Shown: positions 46,401-57,834, numbered from the stretch's first letter. The stretch is 64,000 nt of DNA from Areca catechu (GCA_021397845.1 CM038040.1:44845088-44909087); one strand, 5' to 3'. A program made the numbers and translations. The notes: generated from the sequence alone by a model not told the origin.

Positions 46401-47030
46401 CTGATGGACCTCCACCGGTGCTTCGAGGCTTGGGACCTCAAGTCGCTCCACATGAGCGCGTCCCAACATCGTGTCCGGCAGAGTTGCCAGCCGAGAGAGG
46501 GCATCCGCGCGGGCGTTCTCCCCGTGGGGGATATGGAAGATGTTGAAGCGCCGGAACTTGGACGCGCCCGCTTTGACGAGCTCCAAGTACTTCGCCATCT
46601 GGGGGTCGTGCGCGACGTACTCCCCGGACACCTGCCCCGCCACGAGCTGGGAGTCAGTAAAAGCTCTGAGGCTGGTCACGCCCAGCTCGCGGGAGACTCT
46701 TAGTCCGGCAAGAAGTGCCTCATACTCCGCCTGGTTGTTTGTTGCGGGGACTGGAAGCGGAGCGCGCACTCGGCGACGACCCCGTCGCCATTGGCAAGGA
46801 TGAGCCCAGCTCCGCTTCCGCCGGAGTTTGAGGCCCCGTCCACATGGAGGATCCAGGCGTCCTCTCCGGGCTCGTCGGTGCCAACGTCCGTCGGCCGGGC
46901 CGGGGGCCCTCCTCGGGCTCCTTGCCCAAGCCTGCGCACTCGACCAAGAAATCGGCCAACACCTGCACCTTCATGGCCGACCTCGGTCGGTATGTAATGT
47001 CGAACTCGCTGAGTTTCAGTGCCCACTTGG
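46401..47030 (-). pseudogene. T3 RNase H
   Basis: Signature pieces are HVDGASNSGGSGAGLIL (first Asp, about 46860-46810), NNQAEYEALLAG (Glu), FTDSQLVAGQVSG (Asp) and HIPHGENARADALSRLA. A frame change at about 46745 splits the first Asp from the rest. It follows RT directly and runs into the integrase finger. Confidence 0.9.
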
Positions 47031-48340
47031 CCAATCGTCCCGAGGTATCAGTCGGCTGAGCACCGCTTTCAGCGGTTGGTCCGTCAAGACGGCGATGGGG
47101 TGCGCTTGGAAATAGGGCCTGAGACGCTGGGCAGACACTATTAGCGCAAAAACAAGTTTCTCGGGCCGGGAATACCTGAGCTCCGCGTCTCGGAGGAGTT
47201 TACTGGTATAGTACACCGGCCGCTGGAGCCCGTGGTCGTCGGTTCGGACCAAGACAGAGCTGACGGCCTCCGGGGTAACCGCCAAGTAGAGGGTTAGCTC
47301 CTCTCCCTCCTCGGGCCTGGACAGCAGAGGTGGGGATGCGAGCGTCTTCTTCAGCTCCTCGAAGGCCTGCTGGCACTCCTCGGTCCAAGCAAGCCATTCA
47401 TCTTCCTCAGCACCTTGAAGAAGGGACGGCAGCGGTCCGCCGACCTGGAAATAAACGGCTAAGGGCCGCAACTCGGCCGGTTAGTTGTTGCACCTGCTTC
47501 TTGGAGGCGGGCTGCTCCATGTCCAGGATGGCCTGGACCTTCTCCGGGTTGGCCTCGATTCCTCTCTGGTCACCATAAACCCCAGGAACTTCCCGGCGGA
47601 GACGCCGAAGGCGCACTTCGCCGGGTTGAGTTCATCTGATGGCGCCGGAGGTTGCCGAATGTTTCCGTCAGGTCGGCCACGTGGTCCGAATCGAGTTTGC
47701 TCATTACCAGCATGTCGTCCACGTACACCTGCATGTTGCGGCCTATCTGGTCTCTGAAGACTTTATTGACCAGATGTTGGTACGTCGCCCCCGCGTTCTT
47801 GAGGCCGAAGGGCATCATCCTGTAGCAGAAAGTCCCGCGGTCAGTTATGAAGGCAGTGCGCTCTTCGTCCTCCGGGTTCATCCGGATCTGGTTGTATCCG
47901 GAGAAGGCGTCCATGAATGACAGGAGACGATGCCCCGAGGTGGTGTCGACCAGCTGGTCGATCTTCGGCAGAGGGAACTATCCTTCGGGCAGGCTCGGTT
48001 GAGGTCGGTGTAGTCCACACAGATCCTCCACTTATCGCTACTCTTCTTTACCATGACCACGTTTGCTAGCCAGCTGGGGTATTGAACTTCCCGGACAAAA
48101 CCGGCGGCGAGGAGCTTTTCTACCTCCTCGTTGATCGCCTTCTGCCTCTCCATGGCGAAGCTTCTCTTCTTCTGGCGGACCGGGCGGCAACTCGGGTCCA
48201 CGTTCAGGCTGTGCATGATGATCTCGGGCGGGATGCCCGGCATGTCGGCCGCTGACCAGGCGAACACGTCAGCGTTGGCTCGGAGGAACTCCAGCAGGCG
48301 AGCTCGCTCTTCCTCGGGGAGCTGGGCCCCGACTTGCACC
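47031..48340 (-). pseudogene. T3 reverse transcriptase
   Basis: Fingers: WRICVDYTDLNRACPKD (about 48030-47980), then a frameshift at about 47980 and MDAFSGYNQIRMNPEDEERT. The catalytic box is VYVDDMLVMS (about 47730). A frame change near 47640 and another near 47400 split the thumb and connection, which includes EANPEKVQAILDMEQP. All catalytic residues are present but four frames are needed to read it. Confidence 0.92.
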
Positions 48341-48950
48341 GTCTTCATGGGGTCCGAACCGAGGGGGAAGGTTAGCAGGCGCTCTACGGGCCCTCCCCTG
48401 GGTTCCTTCTCTCTCAGATCGAGATCTTCGATATCGTGGGCGAGCTCTGCACTCTTGGTGCCTGGGACCGTCTGGAGGCAGAGCGGAACCGGTTGGACTG
48501 TCCCCTTCATTTCCCCGGGCCCGGAAGGCGTGGGGAACTGCACCAACAGCCTCCTCGTGGAGATGGTGGCGTCCAGTTGGTTGAGCCCGGGATGCCCGAG
48601 AATGGCGTTGTAAGGCGAAAGGAGCTTGACGACAGTGAACGTTATCATGACGGTCGCCTGCCGGGCGCGGGATCCGGCGGTGACCGGGAGAGTGATCTCC
48701 CCTTCGACCCCCACGGAGTCTCCTGTAAAACCCACCAGCGGGATGTGCACTGGTTTCAGCCGATCAGGGATAAGTTCATTCGAGAGAAAGCATCATAAAA
48801 AAGTACGTCGGCCGAGCTTCCACTATCCACCATGATTCGATGTACAGGATGCTTCGCGATGGTCATCTCGACCACCACGGCATCGTTGTTTACATTGTCA
48901 TTAATTTCCCCTCCCTCGGGAGGGATTACATTCTCCGGACTTCCCGGGCT
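48341..48950 (-). pseudogene. T3 aspartic protease
   Basis: The active site reads MVDSGSSADVLFYDAFSRMN (about 48830-48770), the canonical D-S-G-S form. After a frame break near 48760 it continues with VHIPLVGFTGDSVGVEGEI and YNAILGHPGLNQLDATIS. Confidence 0.88.
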
Positions 48951-50580
48951 CTCTTCATTGCTCGGCCGGGCCCGCGCGAGATCATGCCCACGGGCTTCTC
49001 CGTCGGGCGGTTGTCGATCGCCGGGACAGGCGGCAGGGCCGCGAGCGGCTGCCCTTCAGAGGGGGCCTCGTTCTTGACGAACTTCCTTAGGTAACCCCTG
49101 CTGATCAGCTCCTCAATTTCCCGCTTCAGATGGCGACACTCCTCCGTGTCGTGCCCGTGTTCGCGATGGAACTGGCAGTACTTCGATTTGTCTCGGGCAG
49201 CTCTCGGTTCTGAGGAGGAGGTCGGCGGAGGTAGCGCTCGCCCTCGATTTCCATGAGGATCTTCGTTCGAGGTGCGAGGAGAGGGGTGTACCTCCGCTCT
49301 GGAGTGGCTTCGCCTCTCAGCTTTGGATTTGGGCGGAGCTCAGCAGATGGCCCGGGCCTCCGAGCTCCCGGGATGTCCCTCGGGAGCGGCTTCCTTGGAG
49401 TCTTCCCGTTCAGCTCTCTCGACGGGTGCGGTCGGCCTCCTCCGCCTGATGTACTTGTGGGCGCGGAGGAGGAGCTCAGAATACGTCCTGGGCAGCTTCT
49501 TGTCCAGGGAATAAGTTAGGCGGGACGTCTTGAGTCCGCGCTTTAAGGCCAGCATGGCGACGGGCTCGTCCAAGCTGTAGATCTCCAGTGCTGCGGTCTT
49601 GAACCGGGTGATGTAGTCCCGGAGCAGCTCCTGGTCCTGCTGGCGGATGGAGAAGAGGCTGTCCACCTCTCTTGGCACCTTTCGACAGGCGTCGAAGTGC
49701 GCCACGAACTTTCCTTCCAACTGCTGGAAGGAGCAAATGGATCCGGGCTCGAGACGGGTGAACTAGACTCGAGCGGCCTTCCGAAGGGTCGCTGGGAGGC
49801 GATGCACAGGAGGGCGTCGGTGGTGCCCTGGACCCTCATGAGAGCTTTATAGCTCTCCAAATGGTCCAGGGGGTCGGTGGTCCCGTCGTAGGGGTCCACC
49901 TGCGGCATGCGGAACCGTTTCGGGATCGGTTCCGCCTGGATTTCTTCAGAGAAAGGGGGCGGGAGTCGTAGCCCGCCGGGCCAGCCGACGAGTTTGCAGG
50001 TCGGCGAACCGTCGGGCGAACTCCGCCAACTTGCGCTCATGCTCTTCCAGGCGCTTCTCGGCCTGGCGCCGGATGGCCTCGTCGGTGGAGTCTTCCACCG
50101 AGACTGCAGGTGAAGGGGGCGCCGATCGGTCTCGGCGCGAGGTCTGGCCTCGGCGTCGCTTGCTGCGATGCGCCGTTTCGGCCCATCAGCCGGGGATCGA
50201 CTCTCGTGATCCCCCGAACCGGAGTAGTTTCTCTTCAAGGGAGCTTGGTGGCTCCCCCGAGGGTTGGAGGTAGCCCGCGGATGGGACGGCCTGCCCTGGA
50301 TTGAGCGCAGGCTCCCACGCTGCCCCGCGGCTTAGGCCGCGGGAGTCCCTGGCTGCGGCTGAGTGGCCAGGGACCGCTGCTGATGCTGAAGCTGTCGGAC
50401 CGCTGAGGTCAAGGTCTGCAGCTGCTGGACGATGGCCGCAAGGGATCCGTCCACCGGGACAGGCTGCTGCGAAAGAGGAGGAGGAGCCGGAAGCTCCCGT
50501 TCGGGGGTGTGGCCCCCTGGAGGGGAGTGGGCTTCTCCTACACGGCTGGTGGACGCCTCGCGACCACGAGTGACCACCAT
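48951..50580 (-). pseudogene. T3 gag
   Basis: Starts MVVTRGREASTSRVGEA at 50580, with a Gln-rich coil SAVRQLQHQQRSLA as in T2. The capsid domain has MPQVDPYDGTTDPLDHLESY and LRDYITRFKTAALEIYSLDEP, and a TAG falls on the conserved Trp codon before FTRLEP (about 49766). The zinc-knuckle-like region (C..FHREHGHDTEEC, about 49190-49130) and a RGYLRKFV tail close it. Three frame changes are present. Confidence 0.88.
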
Positions 50581-50638
50581 TGCTGGAGAGCGCGACACCT
50601 GCAGAAAGCTGGTTCCCACTAGGGGTTAGTGTCCTGCC

Positions 50639-50656
50639 CCCCTTCCTGGCGCGCCA
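50639..50656 (-). promoter_or_regulatory. T3 primer-binding site
   Basis: The minus strand reads TGGCGCGCCAGGAAGGGG three bases (GAT) inside the 5' LTR, identical to the T1 site. Confidence 0.82.
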
Positions 50657-50659
50657 ATC

Positions 50660-52451
50660 TGTTGCCGCTCTCGTCGTCGCGCCCGTGCCGCGGATCAGCC
50701 GATCCTTCCCGACCGCCTGGCGAGGGAGCCTCCCTTCCCGCGGAGAACCTGCAAGAAAGGGGTTAGAAGACCCTGGCCGGGGATCCCGGCGAGGGAGCTC
50801 CGACGGTCAAGTCAGTAGACGACGAGAGGAACAGACTCTCCCGCCCGGCCCTCGAGAGGGTCCCCGACTTAGAGAGTTAATTGGTGAAGGAAGCGCTCTG
50901 GGGACCGGGATCTCGGCTGGGCCTGCTCGCCGAGCTCACGCCCAGTGTTCCCCTCTCGGGATCTCTGGTTTCTTTCTCGGTGCAAGGCCTTGTGCCGGTG
51001 CTCCTCCCTTGTCCCCAGGCTAATTGGCTTACCTTGCAGTCCCCAGATTCTTCCTCTCTTTATCTCCTTCCATCGTGCGCTTGTCCTTTTCCTCCTCGGA
51101 AACTCCCCTCCCCTGTTTTCCTTCCTTTTCCCTTTTCGGTGAGGGAGGCCAGGCGGCTTTCCGACCTCGTCCGCCGGGCCCAGCAGGGAAAGGCAAAGAC
51201 AGGAGAGAAAGAGGGAGGGCGGCGTTGGCAGAGCGGCCGGTTGTCAGGCCTCGGGCTCTGTGAGAGCGCTCCTTTCCCCGAGCGTGGGCGCCATCCGTTT
51301 ATGGGGCCTGTTCTGTCAGGATCGGATCTCTCGGCTGCGGACCTGCCGGCCGATGCAAATGACGTTCCGCGTGCCGCCGCCCTCCGTACGGGATGCCGTC
51401 TGGGGTCTGTACGGCCTGAGGGGTGGTCTCGGGACCCGTCTCTCTCCCGGGGGCTTCTCCGTACGAGCGGTCTGACCTCGGCCGAGGTGGGCCCGTCTCC
51501 GGGTGGCCACCTGGCGAAAGGCGAAAGATCGGCCGACCTCGGCTCAGGTGGACCCCTCCTGGGCGGACACCTGGCGAGGCGGCAGGGGGTCTCCTGGCTT
51601 CGGCCGAGGTGGGCCCGTCTCCGGGTGGCCACCTGGCGAAAGGTGAAAGATCGGCCGACCTCGGCTCAGGTGGACCCCTCCTGGGCGGACACCTGGCGAG
51701 GCGGCAGGGGGTCGCCTGGCTTCGGCCAAGGTGGGCCCGTCTCCGGGTGGCCACCTGGCGAAAGGCGAAAGATCGGCCGACCTCGGCTCAGGTGGACCCC
51801 TCCTGGGCGGACACCTGGCGAGGCGGCAGGGGGTCGCCTGGCTTCGGCCGAGGTGGGCCCGTCTCCCGGTGGCCACCTGGCGAAAGGCGAAGGATCGGCC
51901 GACCTCGGCTCAGGTGGACCCCTCCTGGGCGGACACCTGGCGAGGCGGCAGGGGGTCGCCTGGCTTCGGCCGAGGTGGGCCCGTCTCCGGGTGGCCACCT
52001 GGCGAAAGGCAAAGGATCGGCCGACCTCGGCTCAGGTGGACCCCTCCTGGGTGGACACCTGGCGAGGCGGCAGGGGGTCGCCTGGCTTCGACCGAGGTGG
52101 GCCCGTCTCCGGGTGGCCACCTGGTGAAAGGCGAAGGATCGGCCGACCTCGGCTCAGGTGGACCCCTCCTGGGCGGACACCTGGCGAGCTGCGGCAGGGG
52201 TTCGCCCGACTTCGGCCGACCTCACTTGGGCAAGAACCTCCGGGCCCGGGTCGCCAATGAGGTGGTAGAGGAACTCCGGCCGAGCTTGACTCGGCGAGGC
52301 GGTTTGCTTCAAACAGTCGTAGGGTTGTGCGGTCCTTGCCGCTCCTACTTTGTGGACGTGGCGCAAAATCCGGCGGGGAAACTTACACATGGCTTGCTCC
52401 ATTCGGCGATACCTGAGCCTGTCCCCGTCACTGTCACTGTCCGCTGTAACA
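50660..52451 (-). repeat. T3 5' LTR, 1792 bp
   Basis: Near-identical partner of 41244-43039, also with six 122-bp units (51477-52200). Most differences are single-base losses in short runs (for example gaggagg/gagagg and cccgggcc/cccggcc). Confidence 0.93.
51477..52200. repeat. 122-bp tandem repeat, six copies, in the T3 5' LTR
   Basis: Same dimeric unit as at 42063-42800. The long open frame across it (50881-52260) is a repeat artefact. Confidence 0.95.
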
Positions 52452-52765
52452 CACTTGACTTTCCAAGTGTCGGACTTGAGACTGAAAATCTCATATTCAA
52501 GTATAAATGGCCTCGAAATATAAATATAATTCTTGAAATTTAAATGAATCATAAATATATAAATTTAATCAATTAGATGCCCTTTTCAATGAAGAGGATG
52601 TCCAGATTTGTGAGAAATGCTCCGTGCCATTACGTGCCATAAACCATACGTTTTTGAGATTTTGAGGTGCTTTCTTCTTGAAAACTCATAACTTGAAATC
52701 CACATTAGTATACAATATGCACTCAATGTTTTGTTATTCATCAAAATCACTGGGTGGAGCCAACA
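52452..52765 (-). mobile_element. Solo LTR of the SIRE-type family, right part
   Basis: Resumes at cacttgactttccaagtgtc after T3 and ends in ttttgttattcatcaaaatc and gccaaca, matching the right end of the 3' LTR at 39268. CCACC follows at 52766-52770. Confidence 0.85.
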
Positions 52766-54248
52766 CCACCACTGTCAGACTCAGCAACTGTATTACCAAC
52801 AGTCTCATCATGTACATTAGTATGCTCAACATCATCTGCTGCTGGAGGAGGATCTGTAAAAGTATTAACTGTGGGAGCAAGAGAAGGATCATCTAGAACT
52901 ACACTACCGCCACCAAATTGATCACCATCATCATCATCTCCATCACTACCACAATCATTGTAACCATCAAACTCACCATAATCACCATCAGTAGGGGGAG
53001 GTGGAGGTGCAGATCTAACAGTAGTGCCAGAAGACATCAATGATCTCAACAAACTGTCTCTGCACAGATCCAACCTCAGTCAAAGCACGAAGAGAGCTAA
53101 TTTGTAAGTCAGTGTGTGCACACAGACCATGCAGCTCAGTCCGTACCTGTGATATCTCCCTACGGACGTCTGAGATCTGATCTGAAATCCTCTGCTCAAA
53201 GTCCGAGTCAATCCTGACAGAGGGCTATGGTGAAGAAGCAAGAATAGGTGCAGCTGGTGGAGTGACTGGCTCATGTTGCTCAGGCTGGACTGGTGCAGGC
53301 CTAGGAGGTGTAATCTGCTCAGCAGGTCTAGAAGGTCCTGCCTTGGCTACTCTAATCTCATCCTCTTCATCTGGCTCCTAGCTAGACTCTCTGCACCCCA
53401 TCGTCCACTAATTTGTCTAAATCCTATCCTGTGAAGAGATCTATCTCCATGTGTCCGTATAGAGGATCTCTTTGGAGGGCTCCCCCTCCAATGGAACACC
53501 GAAATCTCTGAAAAGCTAGGTCAGCACCATGCCATAAGGTAAACATAATCTGCACTGGATGGCAGCCTCTCCCATCTGGTGGATCATAATCATCGGCAAG
53601 TTGATGGGGGACTGCTGTCTCAGAGCCACTATTAGAACCAACTCCCTCTCAGTAATAAAATCAAATCGCCTGATCTTCGAAATCAGAATCCGAGCAATGA
53701 TGTGATGAAGAACTGGCATCTCGATTGAGAGCTAGTTCACAAAAATAACTGAGATGCCCTTCACATCGCCTTGCTCAAGGATACACTGAAAGGCTGCCTC
53801 TCAGTTCCCAACATGTTTGCGGCTTTGTCGTAGAGTGGGATATGCCATACTCTGCTAATCACGTCAGGGGTCACCTGGATCTCATCTCCCTTGACTACAG
53901 CTATCCATCAAAGGCCATCAGTGGCCATACTGCCATAAAACTCTCTGATAAGCTGGGGATAATAACACTCTTAGATAGTGCAGAAGTGAATAAGCCCAGC
54001 TACTCTCAATAAGTCTCCAATAATGAAGCTCTATGAATCCCAAAACTATATATCCACATGTCTACCATAAGCAATGGTCTTTCCCATAACTCTAGCTACT
54101 CCAGGGGAAGAGAGTGAAGACTGCTCATGAGAAACATGCTCTATCTGCTCAGCTGGATCCTGACGGGCCTTGTTGTTCTTTTCCCCCTGCTAGACTGACC
54201 CTGCTTAGATCTTCTTTTTCTGTAAGCCAATTGCTTTCGGGGATCCAT
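52766..54248 (-). pseudogene. SIRE-type extra ORF, N-terminal and central part (putative plant transposon protein)
   Basis: The ATG at 54248 starts MDPRKQLAYRKRRSKQGQSS, a basic N-terminus. After a one-base frame loss the central domain reads VMGKTIAYGRHVD, VWHIPLYDKAANM and VLHHIIARILISKIRRFDFI with LPMIMIHQMGEAA and LPYGMVLT. That is the recognisable core of the 'putative plant transposon protein' family found in SIRE-type extra ORFs; it has sometimes been called env-like. The last part is Pro- then Asp/Gly-rich (acidic). Several stops interrupt it. Molecular role unknown. It continues at 40087-39809. Confidence 0.78.
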
Positions 54249-54772
54249 TTCACAGACAAACAAACAAGAGGGACACGGAAGAGGAAAGAAGGCTAGGGAA
54301 ATAAGAGAGGGAAGAGCAATAGGCCGAAAGAGGACCTAAAATGGAAAAATAAGCTGGAGATGATAGAAAAGGTTGGAATGCAGGAAGAACCGGAAGAAAA
54401 TGTGGTAAGAAGGAGGAGAAAAAAGAGAACCGAGCAAGCCACGAGCCAAAGCAATCCAAAAGAGTAGGAATTGGCTCGAATGAGAGGAAAAAATCATGAA
54501 AGAATCAAGGATTCTCAGCCAAAACACAACAATGATGCAAGGTTCGGACCAAATGCAAAAAGAAAACTAAAGGAAAATAAAGGAGATACGGTCCGATCGG
54601 AAATCCATGGAAAAGAGAATAGAAATACCTAAAATTCGAAGGCTAGAAGGGGCAATCCACTGTTCTTGGAGGTTTGGACGCTTTTGGGGACCACACGACT
54701 CTAAGGGAAGGAGAAAAATTTAGGTTAAAAGGGTTTACAAAAGGTCTTAAAAATCTCAGTCCCGATATCATG

Positions 54773-54853
54773 AGTCGACACTTTGAAACTGCTTAAGTGT
54801 CGACACTTCAGGTGAGTCGACACTTGGCAGTTTTTCAAGTATCGACACTTGAC
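54773..54853. repeat. Four TCGACAC motifs upstream of the extra ORF
   Basis: gagtcgacac, aagtgtcgacactt, gagtcgacacttgg and aagtatcgacacttg lie between pol and the extra ORF. They match the palindrome cluster in the LTRs of the same family. Confidence 0.85.
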
Positions 54854-55947
54854 CTTGGGCAAGCAAAATAAAATTCAATAAAAACTAGAAAAATCCAGGA
54901 AAAATCTATGAGATATTCTAAGAGATATTTGAAGGATTTTGAGAGATTTTTGGAGGATTTCAATAAGAATTTGGAAGGTTTAGACAAACAATCAATGACA
55001 CCAAGTTCCCTTTTGATCATACAAAATCTATCTTTACTTAGAGGTTTTATGAAAATATCTGCTAATTGATTATCAGTACACACAAAATCAAGCATTACAT
55101 TACCATTTTGCACATGATATCTTATGAAATGATGTCTTATTTCAATATGTTTGCTTCTTGAGTGTTGAACAAGATTTTTAGTCAAATTAATTGTACTAGT
55201 ATTATCACATCTTATTGGTGTCTTAGTTAGTTTGATGCCAAAATCTTCGAGTTATTGTTTGATCCATAAGATTTGAGTACAACAGCTTCTGGTTGCTATA
55301 TATTCGGCTTCTGCCATAGATAGAGCAATTGAATTCTATTTTTTGCTAAACCATGAAATCAAATTAACTCTTATAAATTGACAAGTTCCACTAATAGTTT
55401 TTATATCAAGTTTACAACTAGCAAAATCAGTATCAGAATATGCTATCAGTTTAATAGATTAATCTCTAGAGTACCAAAGTCCAATATCAATAGAGCCAGA
55501 TAGATATCTAAGTATGTATTTAACAGCCAATAAATTAGACTCTTTAGGAGCAGACTGATATCTTGCACACATATATACACTGAACATTATATCTGGCCTA
55601 CTAGCAATCGAATAAAGCAGTGAACCAATAATACCTCTATATAACTTTTGATCTGCATTCTTACCAGATTCATCTTTATCTAATTTACAAGAAGGGCTCA
55701 TAGGAGTACCTAATGATTTGGTGCTCTCCATCCCAAACTTCTTTAATATTTTTTTTGTGTATTTGGTTTGGTTGATGAAGATCCCTTCTTTGGTTTGCTT
55801 AATTGAAGTTCGGAAAAAAAATTCAATTATCTCATCATGCTCATCTCGAACTCACCCTGCATAAGCTTGCAAACTCTTGACACAAAATTCCATCAGTAGC
55901 ACCGAAAATAATATCATCGACATATACTTATATTATTAAGAGATCAT
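54835..55947 (-). pseudogene. SIRE-type reverse transcriptase end and RNase H
   Basis: The catalytic box YVDDIIFGATDG lies at about 55925-55890, just beside the T4 insertion. Next come MESTKSLGTPMSPSCKLDKD, YRGIIGSLLYSIASRPDIMF and YQSAPKESNLLAVKYILRYL, the usual linker. The RNase H has SDTDFA, then the AEAEYIA motif, and ends with HSRSKHIEIRHHFIRYHV and NQLADIFIKPL. Stops at about 55458, 55336 and 55250 and other changes show decay. This is copia-type pol. Confidence 0.9.
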
Positions 55948-57834
55948 TGTTGCTGCCAGGATCGTCGTGGCCTGTAGTTGCTGCCAGCGCCGAAGTGCGC
56001 TCCCTTCGTTGCCTGGTGGTCCTCTGGTCTCGGACCTGCAAAATAGGGGTTAGTGACCCGACCGGGATTTCGGACGGGGGCACTCCGATGATCAAGTCAG
56101 TCACGATCCAGGGGAATATATCCTCCTGGTCGAGCCCCTCTTGATGGACTCCACACGAGGAAGAGTGGATTGTGTAGGAGTGGGATACAAGTGTGTCGGG
56201 GAAAGTGTGGCCTGGTTAGAGGGAGTCTCTTGTGGCCCTTCCGCCTCGACCTTGCTCTGGAATGCTGGAGGTGCCATGCCCCTCTTCCTGGTGGGGTTGC
56301 ACTCTCTCTTTCTTTTTTTTCTTATGTTGTGTCTTGTATTTTGGGTGTTGTTGTGTTACCTCCTAATTCATTGTGAATTAGGTTACCATTGGGCATCCAC
56401 CTCGGGATCTCCGCTGGGCTATCAGACGCGTACGGTGGTGTCCCGAGGAGTCATTCCTGATCCATGATAAGGGAAGATGTCATGCGCTCCGACACTCCTC
56501 TTGGTCGCCTCATTCCGGAAAACCTGGCAGTGCCTCGAATGGTGGGCTGCCTCCCGTGAGGTTTGAACCATCCAGTCGCTTCCTCTCTCGGGTAATTCAG
56601 GTGGTTGGTGAGGGGCGTGGCATCTCGATCAGCGCGCTTCCTCCCTTTCTAGTGTAACTGGCGGCTGCAGGCGGTCAATATGGCCTGGGGGAACTCCTGC
56701 GTAGTCCTTGGATGGCTCACCGGTGTTATAGGCTGAAGGGGACATCGTCCGAGCTGGGGCTGAGCTGCAACGACAGGGCTCGCTCCGACCCAAGCGCTCT
56801 GAGCCCGTCGGGGTGTCTTGGTGGAGGAGAGAAGAGTACGGGCCCGGCCCAGAGGGCGCGCGCTCGGAGAGGCTCCACATTGGTGGGTAAGCGCTGAGCT
56901 CGACTCCGACCACAGGGCTCTAACCTCCAAGGGTCTCGCTCTGGAGGGTGGAGGGCGGACCCGGTCCAGAGGGTGTGCGCTCGGAGAGGCTCCACATTAG
57001 CGGGTGAGCGCTGAGCTCAACTCCCAACCACAGGGCTCTAACCTCCGAGGGTCTAACTCTGGAGGGCTGAAGGCGGACCCGGTCCAGAGGGCACGCGCTC
57101 AGAGAGGCTCCACGTTGGTGGGTAAGCGCTGAGCTCGACTCCGACCACAGGGCTCTAACCTCCGAGGGTCTCGCTCCAGAGGGCAGAAGGCGGACCCGGT
57201 CCAGAGGGCGCGCACTCAGAGAGGCTCCACGTTGGTGGGTGAGCGCTAAGCTCGACTTCGACCATAGGGCTCTAACCTCCGAGGGTCTCGCTCTGGAGGT
57301 GGAGGGCAGACCCGGTCCGGAGGGTGCGCGCTTGGAGAGGCTCCACATTGGTGGGTGAGCGCTGAGCTCGACTCCGACCACAGGGCTCTAACCTCTGAGG
57401 GTCTCGCTTCGGAGGGCAGAAGGTGGACCCGGTCCAGAGGGCGCGTGCTCGGAGAGGCTCCACGTTGGCGGTGAGCGCTGAGCTCAACTCCGACCACAGG
57501 CTCTAACCTCCAAGGGTCTCGCTCCGGAGGGTAGAAGGCAGACCCGGTCCAGAGGGCGTGCGCTCGGAGAGGCTCCACGTTGGTGGGTGAGCGTTGAGCT
57601 CGACTCTGACCACAGGGCTCAAACCTCCGAGGGTCTCGCCCTGGAGGGCAGAAGGTGGCTCCGGCCTAGGCATCCTGAGCTCGAGGGCCTAACTAGCGAA
57701 GGACAGAGCTCGACTTATCATCTTGAGGGAGCTCAGCTTAGCTCGGCAGTGGAGTCCGGGCTGGAGAATCGACGCGGCGTCTTCCTTTGATTTGGCGCCT
57801 GTCGATTTTCCATGTCAGCGATCGTGCCACATCA
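55948..57834 (-). repeat. T4 3' LTR, 1887 bp
   Basis: Starts tgttgctgccaggatcgtcg (plus strand) and ends cgatcgtgccacatca, so on the minus strand it begins TGATGTGGCACGATCGC like the T2 LTR. About seven units of 113-118 bp fill 56850-57640. The minus-strand GGGAGTGGGAGGCAAA at its right edge is a good polypurine tract. Confidence 0.88.
56850..57640. repeat. Tandem repeat of about 115 bp, about seven copies, in the T4 LTR
   Basis: The unit contains gctcggagaggctccacatt, 'gagcgctgagctcgactccgac', 'cacagggctctaacctcc' and 'ggacccggtccagaggg'. Related LTRs hold about two copies (T2) and three to four (inverted fragment). Confidence 0.92.

Larger units (their letters stand above)
41244..52451 (-). 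mobile_element. T3: Tat-type Ty3/gypsy element with both LTRs, 11.2 kb
   Basis: Both LTRs (41244-43039 and 50660-52451) are near identical and similar in length (1796 and 1792 bp), so the insertion is fairly recent. The flanks read ACACT on both sides, with the LTR's last A shared at the right. Minus-strand order is 5' LTR (right), primer site, gag, protease, RT, RNase H, integrase, 120-bp tandem array, plus-strand aORF remnant and 3' LTR (left). It lies inside the SIRE-type solo LTR. Frameshifts in gag and pol disable it as written. Confidence 0.93.

Noticed and set aside
50881..52260. 459-codon plus-strand open frame
   Set aside because: It runs across the 122-bp LTR repeats, and open frames occur in several frames of both strands there. 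GC-rich repeat artefact.
56629..57578. Overlapping minus-strand open frames with Arg/Ser/Pro repeats
   Set aside because: They follow the 115-bp LTR repeat and change frame with unit-length variation.
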